A stretch of 64,000 nucleotides of DNA, taken from assembly GCF_001456355.1 (NCBI RefSeq), contig NZ_CP010271.1, positions 4,340,001 through 4,404,000 of the forward strand, given 5' to 3'. Made by a program: the position numbers and the translations under genes. How positions within the stretch are numbered: position 1 is the first letter of the stretch; each line of letters opens with the position of its first letter. Positions 8,093-16,857 of this stretch are shown one piece after another. This DNA is from Mycobacteroides saopaulense (GTDB lineage: Bacteria > Actinomycetota > Actinomycetes > Mycobacteriales > Mycobacteriaceae). Under the pieces are notes generated by a model. It was given only the letters and a program-made list of their open reading frames with translations, had not been told where the DNA came from and did no database searches.

Positions 8093-9190
8093 CTAGGAGA
8101 CCTCCCGGGTGACGCAGGAGCCCGCGACGATTTCGTCATCGAAGTCCGGCGCCAGGGCACCGTCCTTGATGAGGAGCTCGAGAACGGACGTGATGTTCTT
8201 GGCGTACAGCTCGCTGGCGTGCTCCGGCATGGTGGCCGGCAGGTTGAGAGGCGAGGCGATGGTGACACCGTGCTTGACGACGGTCTGGCCGGGCTCGGTC
8301 AGCTCGCAGTTGCCACCGGTCTCGCCCGCGAGGTCGACGACCACGGAGCCGGGCTTCATGCCCTCCACCGCCGCGGCGGTCACCAGGCGCGGCGCCGGGC
8401 GTCCGGGAACGAGCGCCGTGGTGATGACGACATCGAATCCCTTGATGGCCTCTTCGAGCGCCTGCTGCTGCTTCTGGCGCTCCTCGTCGGTGAGCTCGCG
8501 GGCGTACCCTCCGCCGCCTGCGGCGGTGACGGTACTGCTGCCCAGATCGAGCCACTGGGCACCCACCGAGCGGACCTGATCGGCCACCTCGGGGCGCACG
8601 TCGTAGCCGGTGGTGCGCGCGCCGAGGCGCTTGGCGGTGGCTAGGGCCTGTAGGCCGGCCACGCCGACGCCGAGGACCAGCACCAGCGCGGGCTTGACGG
8701 TCCCGGCGGCTGTGGTGAGCATCGGGAAGAAGCGGGTCGATTCGGACGCCGCTACGAGCACGGACTTGTACCCGGCGACGTTGGCCTGAGACGACAGCGC
8801 ATCCATGACCTGTGCGCGGGATATACGCGGAATGGCTTCCACTGCAAAGGCTTGCACACCGGCGCTCTTCAGTGCGCCGATGCTGTTGTCGGCATTGCGT
8901 GGCGCCAGGAAGCCGATGAGGGTCTGCCCCGAGCGCAGGCGGGCGACCTCAGCATCCGAGGGCGGCGCCACCTTCACCACGATGTCGGCGGACCATGCGT
9001 CGCCCACGGTGGCACCGGCTTCGGTGTACAGCGCGTCAGGCAGCAGAGCACGCTCTCCGGCGCCGCTTTCTATGACGACGTTCACACCCTTGCCAATCAG
9101 GCCGGCGATCGCCTTCGGTACCAGCGCGACGCGGCGCTCGTCCTCACCCGACTCTCGGACAACTCCGATAGTGACTGGTTGATCGGTCAT
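8093..9190 (-). CDS. pntAA: NAD(P) transhydrogenase subunit alpha, part 1 (NAD-binding)
   Basis: A soluble 365-residue domain I protein that binds NAD(H). RRVALVPKAIAGLIGKG at the N-terminus and the Rossmann motif LVLGVGVAGLQALATAKRLG, followed by TGYDVRPEVADQVRS, are diagnostic of the PntA/alanine dehydrogenase family. ATG 9190 is preceded by a short spacer. It is the first gene of the pnt operon, supplying NADPH for lipid biosynthesis. A perfect 12-bp palindrome at 9247 lies in its promoter region. Confidence 0.96.
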   Translation of the reverse strand: MTDQPVTIGVVRESGEDERRVALVPKAIAGLIGKGVNVVIESGAGERALLPDALYTEAGATVGDAWSADIVVKVAPPSDAEVARLRSGQTLIGFLAPRNADNSIGALKSAGVQAFAVEAIPRISRAQVMDALSSQANVAGYKSVLVAASESTRFFPMLTTAAGTVKPALVLVLGVGVAGLQALATAKRLGARTTGYDVRPEVADQVRSVGAQWLDLGSSTVTAAGGGGYARELTDEERQKQQQALEEAIKGFDVVITTALVPGRPAPRLVTAAAVEGMKPGSVVVDLAGETGGNCELTEPGQTVVKHGVTIASPLNLPATMPEHASELYAKNITSVLELLIKDGALAPDFDDEIVAGSCVTREVS

Positions 9191-9246
9191 CTACTCGCCC
9201 TTCACCCTGTGGTGCAGCATGCCGACGGATACTAAGGAAAGGCATG

Positions 9247-9258
9247 CTTGTTAACAAG
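9247..9258. promoter_or_regulatory. CTTGTTAACAAG perfect palindrome upstream of pntAA
   Basis: A 12-bp perfect palindrome 57 bp upstream of the pntAA start, in a short AT-rich intergenic stretch after the preceding minus-strand gene. Position fits an operator or promoter-proximal activator site. The regulator is not identifiable from sequence. Confidence 0.4.
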
Positions 9259-9289
9259 TCTTCCGTTTTTGTAAATACTGCAAAGGTCG

Positions 9290-10315
9290 TTAACCAGGGC
9301 AATGACCCTGATCTGGCACGCGTTCCGACTCTCTTGGCGGACCCGGCGGCGTGCCCTCACCGAACGGATTCCCGCCCAATTGCTCGCGGCCGTGCGGGGT
9401 GCGCCAGCCACTCAGATCCGGCCCCTTCGGAACCACCCTTGTGGGGTTGATATCAGTGTGCACCACGTAGTAGTGCTCCTTGATCTGTCCGAAATCGACG
9501 GTGTCGCCGAAGCCCGGCGTCTGGAACAGATCGCGCGCATACGCCCACAGCACCGGCATCTCGGTCAGCTTCTGGCGATTGCATTTGAAGTGACCGTGGT
9601 ACACCGGATCGAACCGGACCAGTGTGGTGAACAACCGCACATCAGCCTCGGTGATCGTGTCGCCTACCAGATAACGTTGCCCGGCAAGCCTTTCCGACAG
9701 CCAATCCAATGCGGTGAACAGCCGGTCGTAGGCGGCGTCGTACGCGTCCTGTCCACCGGCGAATCCGCAGCGATACACGCCGTTGTTCACCTCGGTGTAG
9801 ACGCGACGGCTCACCTCGTCGATTTCCGGGCGCAGCTCCACGGGATACAGCTGGGGCGCACCGGGCCGGTGGTATTCGACCCATTCCGTGGAGAAGTCCA
9901 GGGTCATCTGCGCATAGTCATTGGTGACGACCTCACCGGTGGACTCCTCCACCACCGCCGGCACGGTGATGCCGCGCGGGTAGTCCGGGTATCGCTTGAG
10001 GTAGGCATCGCGGAGGAAGTGGATGCCCAGGACGGGGTCCAGGCCACCCGGGTCCAGATCGAAGGTCCAGCTGCGCTTGTCATGCGTGGGGCCGCAAAGC
10101 CCCAGGGATAAAACGTCTTCCAGTCCGAGGAGGCGCCGGACGATGAGCGTCCGGTTCGCCCACGGACAGGCACGCGCCGCGACCAGACGGTACCTGCCGG
10201 GTTCCACCGGGTAACCGTCACGACCGTCCGCGGTGATCCGGGTGTCGATGTAATTGGTGTCCCGCTTGAACTCACCGGGCTCGACGTACTTGGTGTTCTC
10301 CGGGTTCTGGCTCAC
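9290..10315 (-). CDS. Glutathionyl-hydroquinone reductase-like (Xi/omega GST fold) protein
   Basis: A 341-residue protein with the YqjG/ECM4 architecture: an N-terminal thioredoxin-like domain with the catalytic Cys motif ACPWANRT (Cys50) and a C-terminal helical domain containing YLVGDTITEADVRLFTTLVRFDPVYHGHFKCN. In glutathione-using organisms this family removes glutathione from glutathionyl-hydroquinones. Mycobacteria make mycothiol rather than glutathione, so a mycothiol adduct is the probable substrate (inference). The C-terminal ~25 residues are Gly/Pro/Arg-rich and may be disordered. It stands 100 bp upstream of pntAA on the same strand. Confidence 0.88.
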   Translation of the reverse strand: MSQNPENTKYVEPGEFKRDTNYIDTRITADGRDGYPVEPGRYRLVAARACPWANRTLIVRRLLGLEDVLSLGLCGPTHDKRSWTFDLDPGGLDPVLGIHFLRDAYLKRYPDYPRGITVPAVVEESTGEVVTNDYAQMTLDFSTEWVEYHRPGAPQLYPVELRPEIDEVSRRVYTEVNNGVYRCGFAGGQDAYDAAYDRLFTALDWLSERLAGQRYLVGDTITEADVRLFTTLVRFDPVYHGHFKCNRQKLTEMPVLWAYARDLFQTPGFGDTVDFGQIKEHYYVVHTDINPTRVVPKGPDLSGWRTPHGREQLGGNPFGEGTPPGPPRESERVPDQGHCPG

Positions 10316-10356
10316 ACACTCCAGTCTGGCACCGCCTGCGATTGAGGCAACGGCCT

Positions 10357-11043
10357 TCAGCGGGCCGATCCGTCAGGTTCACCCTTCTCATTCAGCGGCT
10401 GGCTACGAGACAGGCCCTCAACCACCCCGTTGGGGAACCCCGGAACATTCTTCTGACCAGAGGCTCCTGCCTGCCGATCCGTCAGGCAGGAGCTCTCCAG
10501 GGGCACGCTGGGCAAATCTGGCCAGCCCCTATCCGAGTGATAGGCAGGATAGGCACTGATCCGGGTAAGCAGCTTGAGCGGTCCGCCGTCGTCCTGCGAG
10601 TCGGAGACGTATGCCACCAGTTTGGCGTAGGCAGCGTGGTCGAGGTCTTTCGGCGATTTTTCCAAGTTGGCCTCTGCCACAAGACTTTCGCTGTCACCGC
10701 TGGGGCTCCAGGTGAATGGCCCCGGCTTGGCAGGTCCACACCGCACATATGTGGGGGTCCATCCGTTCTGCGTGGCTTTCACTATCTCAGCGAGCACCGA
10801 CGCCTCCGGCGTACTACTGATAGCCTTGGCGCTCTCGCGCGTAATCTTTTCTCGTTCAACGATATTGGTCCCACGGAAACCGCCATGCTTGATTTCGGCA
10901 GGCGCCAGCCACGGATCAGCGGCAAGGCTTGCGGAACGCTCAGAGTCGACGCCATTGGCATCGAACTTGCCACGATCACTTGGGCACGAAGCAGCGGTGA
11001 CGAACACCAGCGCCATCAACGAAGCGGACTTCAGATACTTCAT
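10357..11043 (-). CDS. Putative lipoprotein, third gene of the EspC-like/peptidase cassette
   Basis: A 228-residue protein with a short positively charged start (MKYLKSAS), a hydrophobic stretch and a Cys at position 20 in VTAASC, a plausible though imperfect lipobox. The mature part is polar, has one further pair of Cys (YVRCGP and SSCLTD), and shows no catalytic motif I recognise. Its start overlaps the stop of the large upstream gene by four bases (ATGA), so it is translationally coupled to it. By position it could be an accessory, chaperone or immunity lipoprotein for the upstream product. No family assigned. Confidence 0.7.
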   Translation of the reverse strand: MKYLKSASLMALVFVTAASCPSDRGKFDANGVDSERSASLAADPWLAPAEIKHGGFRGTNIVEREKITRESAKAISSTPEASVLAEIVKATQNGWTPTYVRCGPAKPGPFTWSPSGDSESLVAEANLEKSPKDLDHAAYAKLVAYVSDSQDDGGPLKLLTRISAYPAYHSDRGWPDLPSVPLESSCLTDRQAGASGQKNVPGFPNGVVEGLSRSQPLNEKGEPDGSAR

Positions 11044-12614
11044 TTGGGAGTCACCGAACCCCAGACACTCCAGCCGGTCGAACCACCGAGGGAGAAGTTT
11101 CCGCTCTCGAACTGGGATCTCGGAATCGTCATCATCTGGCCCGAGCTCGGTTCATAGATTCGCATGTTCTCACCCTCCATACCGGTGACCAGGACGACAT
11201 GGCTCGGATAGGCACCAGTCCCGATGAACAAAGGCACCGATTGACCCGACTGGACTGCCGACGCAACGGATCCGTAGTCACTCGCCCCCGAGAAAGGCGG
11301 ATGCAGACTCCAGTCGTAGCTAGTCCCCGGCACTCCCGGGCCCCCTGGGGTCCCCATTTCCTCCGCAGCTCCCCACGGCGGAGTACCAAGCCATTCCGGC
11401 CAATTGGTCCCGATGCTGGGCCCGACCGCGTTGTTGGTCAGATCGTGCATCTCCTTGGCTGCGGAATGGAACCTCCCCTCGGGAGTCGGCCCTTCCGGCG
11501 AGACGACATACGCATCCGTGTGGGGGTTGTAGCCGGTGATGATCTGCATGGCGTACATCGGATCGTTGATCATCTTCGCTACTACCAGCGATGACGACCC
11601 ACAGGTCGTACCGTCCGGTTGAGCAAGGACACCCGGATTTTTTTGCACGAATACCGTCGGGTCCAGCTCGGCGAGGTCCCCATCACTCATCTGGTCGATC
11701 TTCGTCGCGAAACGCTGCAGTGACTCGACGTCGCCTCCCCGCGCCAGAGCCGAGATGATCCAGTTGCGCCGGGCGTCGTCCTTGGCGTTGTCGAGCATCG
11801 CCTGCGCCTTGGCACGATCCTCCGGACTCATCGCCGCCAGGTTTGCATCGGCACGTTCTTGTACACCCGGCCGCAAACCGGTCCCGTCCTTGTGACCGTC
11901 TGGATCGTTCTTGACGTCCGACCAATTGTTCACCGAGCCGATCGCGCCCGCGGCCACCGAGGTGTGGTCGGGCAACGTGATGCCCTCCACGGCCTTCCCA
12001 AGTTCACCCTTGGCGGTGTTCACCGCCTTGTCGGCATCTCCATACGCGCCCGCAAGTTCTTCCACGCCGTGTATGACGTCGCCCACCAGCTTGCGCACAT
12101 ACGGAATCGCATCAAGTGGGTTCTTCGGGATATTGCCCCAGTCGACGTCGTCCTTGAGTGCGGCAAACGCGTTGTGCCACCGATCCCGCGCCTTCTCCAT
12201 CGCTCCGCCGAAGGTGTCGAGTGAGCCCGCGACGCCCGTGGCGGCCGGACCGATCGTGGTGGACCGCGTCTTGAAATTCGCGATGCTGGTGCGCGCCTTG
12301 TCCCCGGTTGTCTCGCCGTACGGATCTCCCGGGGTCCGTCCCCACACGGTGTCCGGGATCGTGTTATGTGCTTGCTGAACGTCGTTGGCGTGCCATTCCC
12401 CCATCGCCGGCGCCATTTCCCGCCAACGCGCGGCCACCTCCCGCACGGTCGCGGGGTCCGGCGGAGGGGGCTCGGTGGCCACGGCGATCACTTTCCGGAC
12501 CGCCCCAACGACCTTCCTGGCGATCGGCCACACCGTGCTTATGCTGATTTCACCGACCTGGCGCAGGTCGGCAATCACCTGCTCAAGCTGTTTTTGTGTG
12601 TCGCCCAGGGTCAT
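11040..12614 (-). CDS. Large helical protein with C-terminal papain/C39-like cysteine peptidase fold, candidate type VII substrate
   Basis: A 524-residue protein with no signal peptide. Residues 1-210 are predicted helical (Trp/Ala-rich, ending in YGDAD at 191-195, which fits the YxxxD/E export signal of ESX substrates). Residues 220-320 form a linker. The C-terminal domain has Cys338 in DGTTCGSSS, His472 in YPSHVVLVTG and an acidic residue in RIYEPSSG (Glu488), the order of a papain/peptidase-C39-like catalytic triad. It starts 11 bp after the EspC-like gene and overlaps the lipoprotein gene. Candidates are a secreted protease, amidase or antibacterial toxin; the fold is inferred from motif order only. 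Confidence 0.7.
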   Translation of the reverse strand: MTLGDTQKQLEQVIADLRQVGEISISTVWPIARKVVGAVRKVIAVATEPPPPDPATVREVAARWREMAPAMGEWHANDVQQAHNTIPDTVWGRTPGDPYGETTGDKARTSIANFKTRSTTIGPAATGVAGSLDTFGGAMEKARDRWHNAFAALKDDVDWGNIPKNPLDAIPYVRKLVGDVIHGVEELAGAYGDADKAVNTAKGELGKAVEGITLPDHTSVAAGAIGSVNNWSDVKNDPDGHKDGTGLRPGVQERADANLAAMSPEDRAKAQAMLDNAKDDARRNWIISALARGGDVESLQRFATKIDQMSDGDLAELDPTVFVQKNPGVLAQPDGTTCGSSSLVVAKMINDPMYAMQIITGYNPHTDAYVVSPEGPTPEGRFHSAAKEMHDLTNNAVGPSIGTNWPEWLGTPPWGAAEEMGTPGGPGVPGTSYDWSLHPPFSGASDYGSVASAVQSGQSVPLFIGTGAYPSHVVLVTGMEGENMRIYEPSSGQMMTIPRSQFESGNFSLGGSTGWSVWGSVTPK

Positions 12615-12625
12615 CGCGCACCGGC

Positions 12626-12922
12626 CTAGTTGAGCACCGGGAACTTGATTCCGGCGTCACTTAGGTTGCCTGCGTTGCGTTGATCCATCTCGACCAGTGC
12701 CTTGGTGCACGTGCGGATGTTCTGCGAGATCTGCTTCTGCACAGCCTCAACCGTGCCCAGCGCACCCGATACCCGGTTGCGTGCAGCGTTCATCGCATCG
12801 GTCAAGTCACCGAGGTCCTTGCCTTCGGTGGCGCGCAGCTTACCCTTGGCGAACTCGACGTGTGTATTGGTCGCATCCAGCTGCGACGCGCATTTTTCTG
12901 TCGCTACCGGATCGATCCTCAT
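12626..12922 (-). CDS. EspC/WXG100-like small helical protein (putative type VII secretion partner)
   Basis: A 98-residue helical protein, MRIDPVATEKCASQLDATN then a second long helix (AVQKQISQNIRTCTKALVEMDQ). Size, two-helix layout and position directly before a large ORF resemble the EspC/DUF2580-type proteins that accompany ESX substrates in mycobacteria. No WxG turn is visible, so it belongs nearer to the EspC type than to classical WXG100. ATG 12922 has AGGGGG upstream. It probably pairs with the N-terminal helical domain of the next gene. Confidence 0.65.
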   Translation of the reverse strand: MRIDPVATEKCASQLDATNTHVEFAKGKLRATEGKDLGDLTDAMNAARNRVSGALGTVEAVQKQISQNIRTCTKALVEMDQRNAGNLSDAGIKFPVLN

Positions 12923-13000
12923 GCGTTCCCCCTCTGAACATGCCCCTTGCGCATGTTAGCCCGGAACGCAGGACCCAGCCAGCCCCTGGGGATAAGCGGA

Positions 13001-13927
13001 CTAGCTGGGTAAAACGGCGGTGAGGTAGTTCCCCTGCTTCACCAGTTCGACGACTTCGTCCGGCAGCTCCGGGATCTGCACCCCGTAGGCCGCGGCCAGT
13101 TCCAGAGCATGCGCGCCCCGGACGGTCCACCCACGCGCGGCAAACCAGTCCTGCACGTCGGCTCGGTCTTCGTCGTAGAACAGCGAGCTGATGTCCACCT
13201 TCGACATGGGATGGCTGTCGTCGGCGTACTTCTTTTGGACCTCACCCCATTTGGAGATGTCCGGCCGACCGCGAGTCGCCTCGACGGCGATCTGGCTGCC
13301 CGATGCCGACAAGGCGACAACCCTCTCGAACAACAGATCTTGAGCGGCGGACGGCAAGTAGACGATCAGCCCCTCCGCCGACCACGCCGTCGGAGCCTCC
13401 GGGTCGAAGCCGGCCGCAAGCAATGCGGCCGGCCAATCGTCACGAAGATCCACGGCGACCTCACGGCGGTCACTGGTGGGTGTGGCGCGTTGTTCCTCAA
13501 GCACGCGATCCTTGAATTCCAAGACTTTCGGTTGATCCAGCTCGAAGACCTTGGTGCCCTCCGGCCACGGCAGTCGATGCGCACGAACGTCCAGCCCGGC
13601 CGCGAGGATCACCGCCTGCTTGCAGCCGGAATTCGTGGCACTCACGAAGAACTCGTCGAAGAATTTACTGCGCAAGCCGATCTGCCGAAATGCCGTCGTG
13701 GGGCTCAGGGCCGCCGTCTCAGGATTGTCCAGCAGTCCTATCAAATGCGGTTCGCCGGCGGCACGTACGAAATGTTCCGCGTAGCTGTCCCGCACCAGGG
13801 GATCGGTCTGCGCGTTCTCCACCGCGCGTGCCGCGGCCACTCCCAGCGCCGTGAATCCAACGCTCGACACGATGTCCCAGGAATCTCCCTCGCTGCGCGA
13901 CCAATCCTTGTCTGCGATGTCGGTCAT
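13001..13927 (-). CDS. Class I SAM-dependent methyltransferase, Rv0146-type (paralog 1 of 6)
   Basis: A 308-residue methyltransferase of the mycobacterial TIGR00027/leucine carboxyl methyltransferase-like family. The N-terminal signature GDSWDIVSSVGFTALGVAAARA is followed by the SAM-binding motif VILAAGLDVRAHRLPWP, ELDQPKVLEFK, VDLRDDWPAAL and PTAWSAEGLIVYLP. The substrate is unknown in the family; O-methylation of lipids or polyketides is suspected. It is the last of four tandem copies transcribed toward the left, 12 bp after its neighbour. Confidence 0.88.
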   Translation of the reverse strand: MTDIADKDWSRSEGDSWDIVSSVGFTALGVAAARAVENAQTDPLVRDSYAEHFVRAAGEPHLIGLLDNPETAALSPTTAFRQIGLRSKFFDEFFVSATNSGCKQAVILAAGLDVRAHRLPWPEGTKVFELDQPKVLEFKDRVLEEQRATPTSDRREVAVDLRDDWPAALLAAGFDPEAPTAWSAEGLIVYLPSAAQDLLFERVVALSASGSQIAVEATRGRPDISKWGEVQKKYADDSHPMSKVDISSLFYDEDRADVQDWFAARGWTVRGAHALELAAAYGVQIPELPDEVVELVKQGNYLTAVLPS

Positions 13928-13939
13928 TGATGTGTCCTT

Positions 13940-14866
13940 TCAGGCCGGCAGGGTGCAGGTCAGGTAGTGCATGGCGCCGGCCAGCTCTCTGATGTCATCG
14001 GGGACGTCCGGATATTGCACGCCGTACCGGTCGGCCAGCTCGAACATGTCCAGCCCCTGCGTGTTCCATCCGCGTGCGGAGAACCATTCCACCGGTGGCG
14101 TCTTGTCCTCGTCGTAGAACAGTTCGGTGATGTCGATCTTGCCAAAGGTGTCCTTCTCGGACCGATACTTCTGTTCCACCTTGGCGAATTGACTCATGCC
14201 CAGCGTGCCTGTCGGCCCTTCGATGGCCGCCCGGCTGCCGGGAGCCGATAGTTCGACGACGCGCTCGAACAGCAAATCTTGTGCCGCGGCAGGAAGATAC
14301 GGCAGTAATCCTTCCGCCGACCATGCGGTGGGCTGGCTCGGATCGAAACCGGCAGCCGTGAGCACAGCCGGCCAATCATCGCGTAGATCGACCGCCACGG
14401 CCCGACGATCACTGGTCGGCTCGGCTCCCTGCTCCGCGTACACACGGTCCTTGAAGGCCAGCACCTCCGGCTGATCCAGCTCATAGACCGTGACACCCGC
14501 CGGCCACGGGAGCCGGTGTGCCCGCGCGTCCAGTCCCGCTGCCAGGATCACCACCTGCCGAATACCAGAAGCGGCGGCATCCTTGAAGAACTCGTCGAAG
14601 AACCTGCTACGCATACCCATGCCGCGCAGGTATTCGAATGGAGATGCCTGCGGGGCATCGCGTTTGGTGATCGTCTCGATCAAATGTGGCTCGCCCGCCG
14701 CAAGGACGAAGTGCTTGGCGTACGGATCCGCGATCAACGCGTCGGGGCGCTCGCTTTCCACGGCCCGCTGTGCGCTGACACCCAATGCCGTGTACCCCAC
14801 ACTGGACACGATGTCCCAGGAGTCACCGTCGCTACGGGTCCATTTTCCTTCGTCGGTACTCGTCAT
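13940..14866 (-). CDS. Class I SAM-dependent methyltransferase, Rv0146-type (paralog 2 of 6)
   Basis: Also 308 residues, with the same order of motifs as the next copy: GDSWDIVSSVGYTALGVSAQRAVE, VILAAGLDARAHRLPWP, YELDQPEVLAFK, VDLRDDWPAVL and PTAWSAEGLLPYLP. Differences cluster in the C-terminal third (EWFSARGWNTQGLDMFELAD), the likely substrate-specificity region. It follows the third copy after nine bases, so all copies are probably one transcript. Paralogous with but clearly diverged from its neighbours, so the duplication is not recent. Confidence 0.88.
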   Translation of the reverse strand: MTSTDEGKWTRSDGDSWDIVSSVGYTALGVSAQRAVESERPDALIADPYAKHFVLAAGEPHLIETITKRDAPQASPFEYLRGMGMRSRFFDEFFKDAAASGIRQVVILAAGLDARAHRLPWPAGVTVYELDQPEVLAFKDRVYAEQGAEPTSDRRAVAVDLRDDWPAVLTAAGFDPSQPTAWSAEGLLPYLPAAAQDLLFERVVELSAPGSRAAIEGPTGTLGMSQFAKVEQKYRSEKDTFGKIDITELFYDEDKTPPVEWFSARGWNTQGLDMFELADRYGVQYPDVPDDIRELAGAMHYLTCTLPA

Positions 14867-14875
14867 CTCGGCCTC

Positions 14876-15775
14876 TCAGCGGTCTCGAACTGCGGTGAAA
14901 AACTTCTCGCCCATGAGCTTTTCGAATGCCTGGGGTAAATCGTGGAACGGGCGCCCGTAGGACACCGCGGCATCCATCAGGTTGACCTGTGTAACCGTCC
15001 AGCCGCGCTCCCCCAGCCAGCTCTTGGTGTCCACCCTAGGGTCGTCGAACCACAGATCGCGCAGATTCGGTTGTGCCTCACCGTCACTGGTGCGCTCCAT
15101 AACAGTCTTCATGGAGGCCGCAAAGCCGTCCAGCTCGCCAGGTTCGGGGCCCAGCTCGGCGGCCACCCAGCTTCCGGGGGCCGACAACTCGTTCAGCCTT
15201 TCAAAGAGCGCATCCTGCGCCCCGCCCGGCAGATAGGGCAGCAGCCCCTCGAGAATCCATCCCGTCGGCGCGTTGGCGTCAAAACCCGCCGCACGCAGGG
15301 CACTCGGCCAGTCATCACGTAGGTCGATGGCGACCGTCACGCGCTGGGCGCTGGGCTGCGCTCCAGACCTTCGTAAAACCTCGTCCTTGAACTGCAGGAC
15401 CTTTGGTTGATCCAGCTCGAAGACGGACGTCACGGCGGGCCACGGCAATCGGTATGCGCGCGAATCCAATCCCGCGGCCAGAATCACCTGCTGCCGCACT
15501 CCGGCACCCGCCGCGTCGGCGAAGAAGTTGTCGAAGAAGCGCGTCCGGACACCGACCCACTGCGCATTGAATGCCACGGAGCTCGTCATGTCTCCTGTGG
15601 CCACCGCAGCGGCCAGCTTCGGAGACCCTGCGGCGGCAACGAACGCGGCCGCGTGATCGTCATGCGCCAGTGGCGGATCCAACTTCGCGTCGAGCGCACG
15701 CGCGGCGGCGACCCCGAGCGCCGTGTAGCCGACGCTGGTGACGATGTCCCAGGTATCTCCGTCGGTGCGCACCAC
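14876..15775 (-). CDS. Class I SAM-dependent methyltransferase, Rv0146-type (paralog 3 of 6)
   Basis: The shortest copy, 299 residues, starting with GTG at 15775, two bases after the stop of the preceding gene. Motifs are GDTWDIVTSVGYTALGVAAAR, VILAAGLDSRAYRLPWP, FELDQPKVLQFK and PTGWILEGLLPYLPGGAQD. The family Ala-Glu-Gly motif reads ILEGLLPYLP here, a small departure near the active site. The C-terminus ends FEKLMGEKFFTAVRDR, matching the family ending (Y-L/F-T-A-V-L). Confidence 0.87.
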   Translation of the reverse strand: MVRTDGDTWDIVTSVGYTALGVAAARALDAKLDPPLAHDDHAAAFVAAAGSPKLAAAVATGDMTSSVAFNAQWVGVRTRFFDNFFADAAGAGVRQQVILAAGLDSRAYRLPWPAVTSVFELDQPKVLQFKDEVLRRSGAQPSAQRVTVAIDLRDDWPSALRAAGFDANAPTGWILEGLLPYLPGGAQDALFERLNELSAPGSWVAAELGPEPGELDGFAASMKTVMERTSDGEAQPNLRDLWFDDPRVDTKSWLGERGWTVTQVNLMDAAVSYGRPFHDLPQAFEKLMGEKFFTAVRDR

Positions 15776-15777
15776 GT

Positions 15778-16710
15778 CTACGCGCCCAACACCGCAGTGA
15801 AGTACCTGCTCTGCCCGATCGCATCGGTCAATTCATGCTGGCCGGCCAGCGGCGCCCGGTCGTAGCGCTCCAACAGTTCGCCGGCGGTGCTCACATCGAC
15901 GGTCCATCCATGACCGGTCAGCCATTTCGCCGGGTCCTCACGCTCGTCACCGAACCACAGGCTCGACGGCGGCGCGTCCTCCTCCACGATGCTCTTGAAG
16001 ATGCGCCGCAACACACCCTCCTCGTTCTCCATCGCACTCGACATCCGATCCGCCTGATTCCCAGGAGAGCCGAAATCCTCTACGGCAACTCGGCTTCCGG
16101 GCACGGATAGAGCGGCGATGCGCTGGAACAACAGGTCCTGGGCGGCACCGGGCAAGAAGGGAAGCAGCCCCTCGGCCAGCCACGCCGTCGGCTGTGCGGG
16201 ATCGAATCCCGCGGCCTTGAGCGCTACCGGCCAATCGTCGCGAAGATCTACGTGCAGATCATGAACGGTGGCCGTGGCCTGCACGCTGTGCTTGTCGAGC
16301 ACCTGCTTCTTGAACTCAAGCACCTTCGGTAGGTCCAGCTCGTACACCGTGGTGCCCGCCGCCCACGACAGTCGGTACCCGCGCACATCCAGGCCGGAAG
16401 CCAGGATCACCGCCTGCCGGATCCCGGCGTTCCCGGCCGCCAGGAAGAACTCGTCGAAATACTTCGTCCTCGCACCGAGATAGCTCGAGAACAGCTGCAC
16501 ATCGGGCTCCGCCGCGACGGTCGGATCGTCCAGCAGCTCGGAGAAGATCGGTGCCTCGACTGCCGTCGCCGCGACGAAATGCTGTGCGTAGTCGTCCCGC
16601 GCGAGCGGATCGGGCTTGCGCGCCTCTACGGCACGCATCGCGGACACAATGAGCGCGGTGGCACCCACGCTCGTGACGATGTCCCAGGTGTCACCTTCGG
16701 TTCTGGCCAC
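15778..16710 (-). CDS. Class I SAM-dependent methyltransferase, Rv0146-type (paralog 4 of 6)
   Basis: The promoter-proximal copy of the array, 310 residues, with a GTG start at 16710 preceded by GGGAG. Motifs are GDTWDIVTSVGATALIVSAMRA, VILASGLDVRGYRLSWA, YELDLPKVLEFK and PTAWLAEGLLPFLPGAAQD. It is the most divergent of the four in the SAM motif (GYRLSWA instead of A(H/Y)RLPWP). An AT-rich stretch upstream (16711-16800) probably holds the promoter of the array. Confidence 0.87.
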   Translation of the reverse strand: MARTEGDTWDIVTSVGATALIVSAMRAVEARKPDPLARDDYAQHFVAATAVEAPIFSELLDDPTVAAEPDVQLFSSYLGARTKYFDEFFLAAGNAGIRQAVILASGLDVRGYRLSWAAGTTVYELDLPKVLEFKKQVLDKHSVQATATVHDLHVDLRDDWPVALKAAGFDPAQPTAWLAEGLLPFLPGAAQDLLFQRIAALSVPGSRVAVEDFGSPGNQADRMSSAMENEEGVLRRIFKSIVEEDAPPSSLWFGDEREDPAKWLTGHGWTVDVSTAGELLERYDRAPLAGQHELTDAIGQSRYFTAVLGA

Positions 16711-16857
16711 AGAGGTCTCCCATCAAACGCGCATGTCAGGCGTGCGTACATATAAATATGCAGGTCAGAGGGTTTTACCAATGACAAGTTTGCACAACTA
16801 ACTACAGTACGCCGATTGGCTGAGAGCGCCACCGGTCCTTTTTCGGGACTCCCGCAG

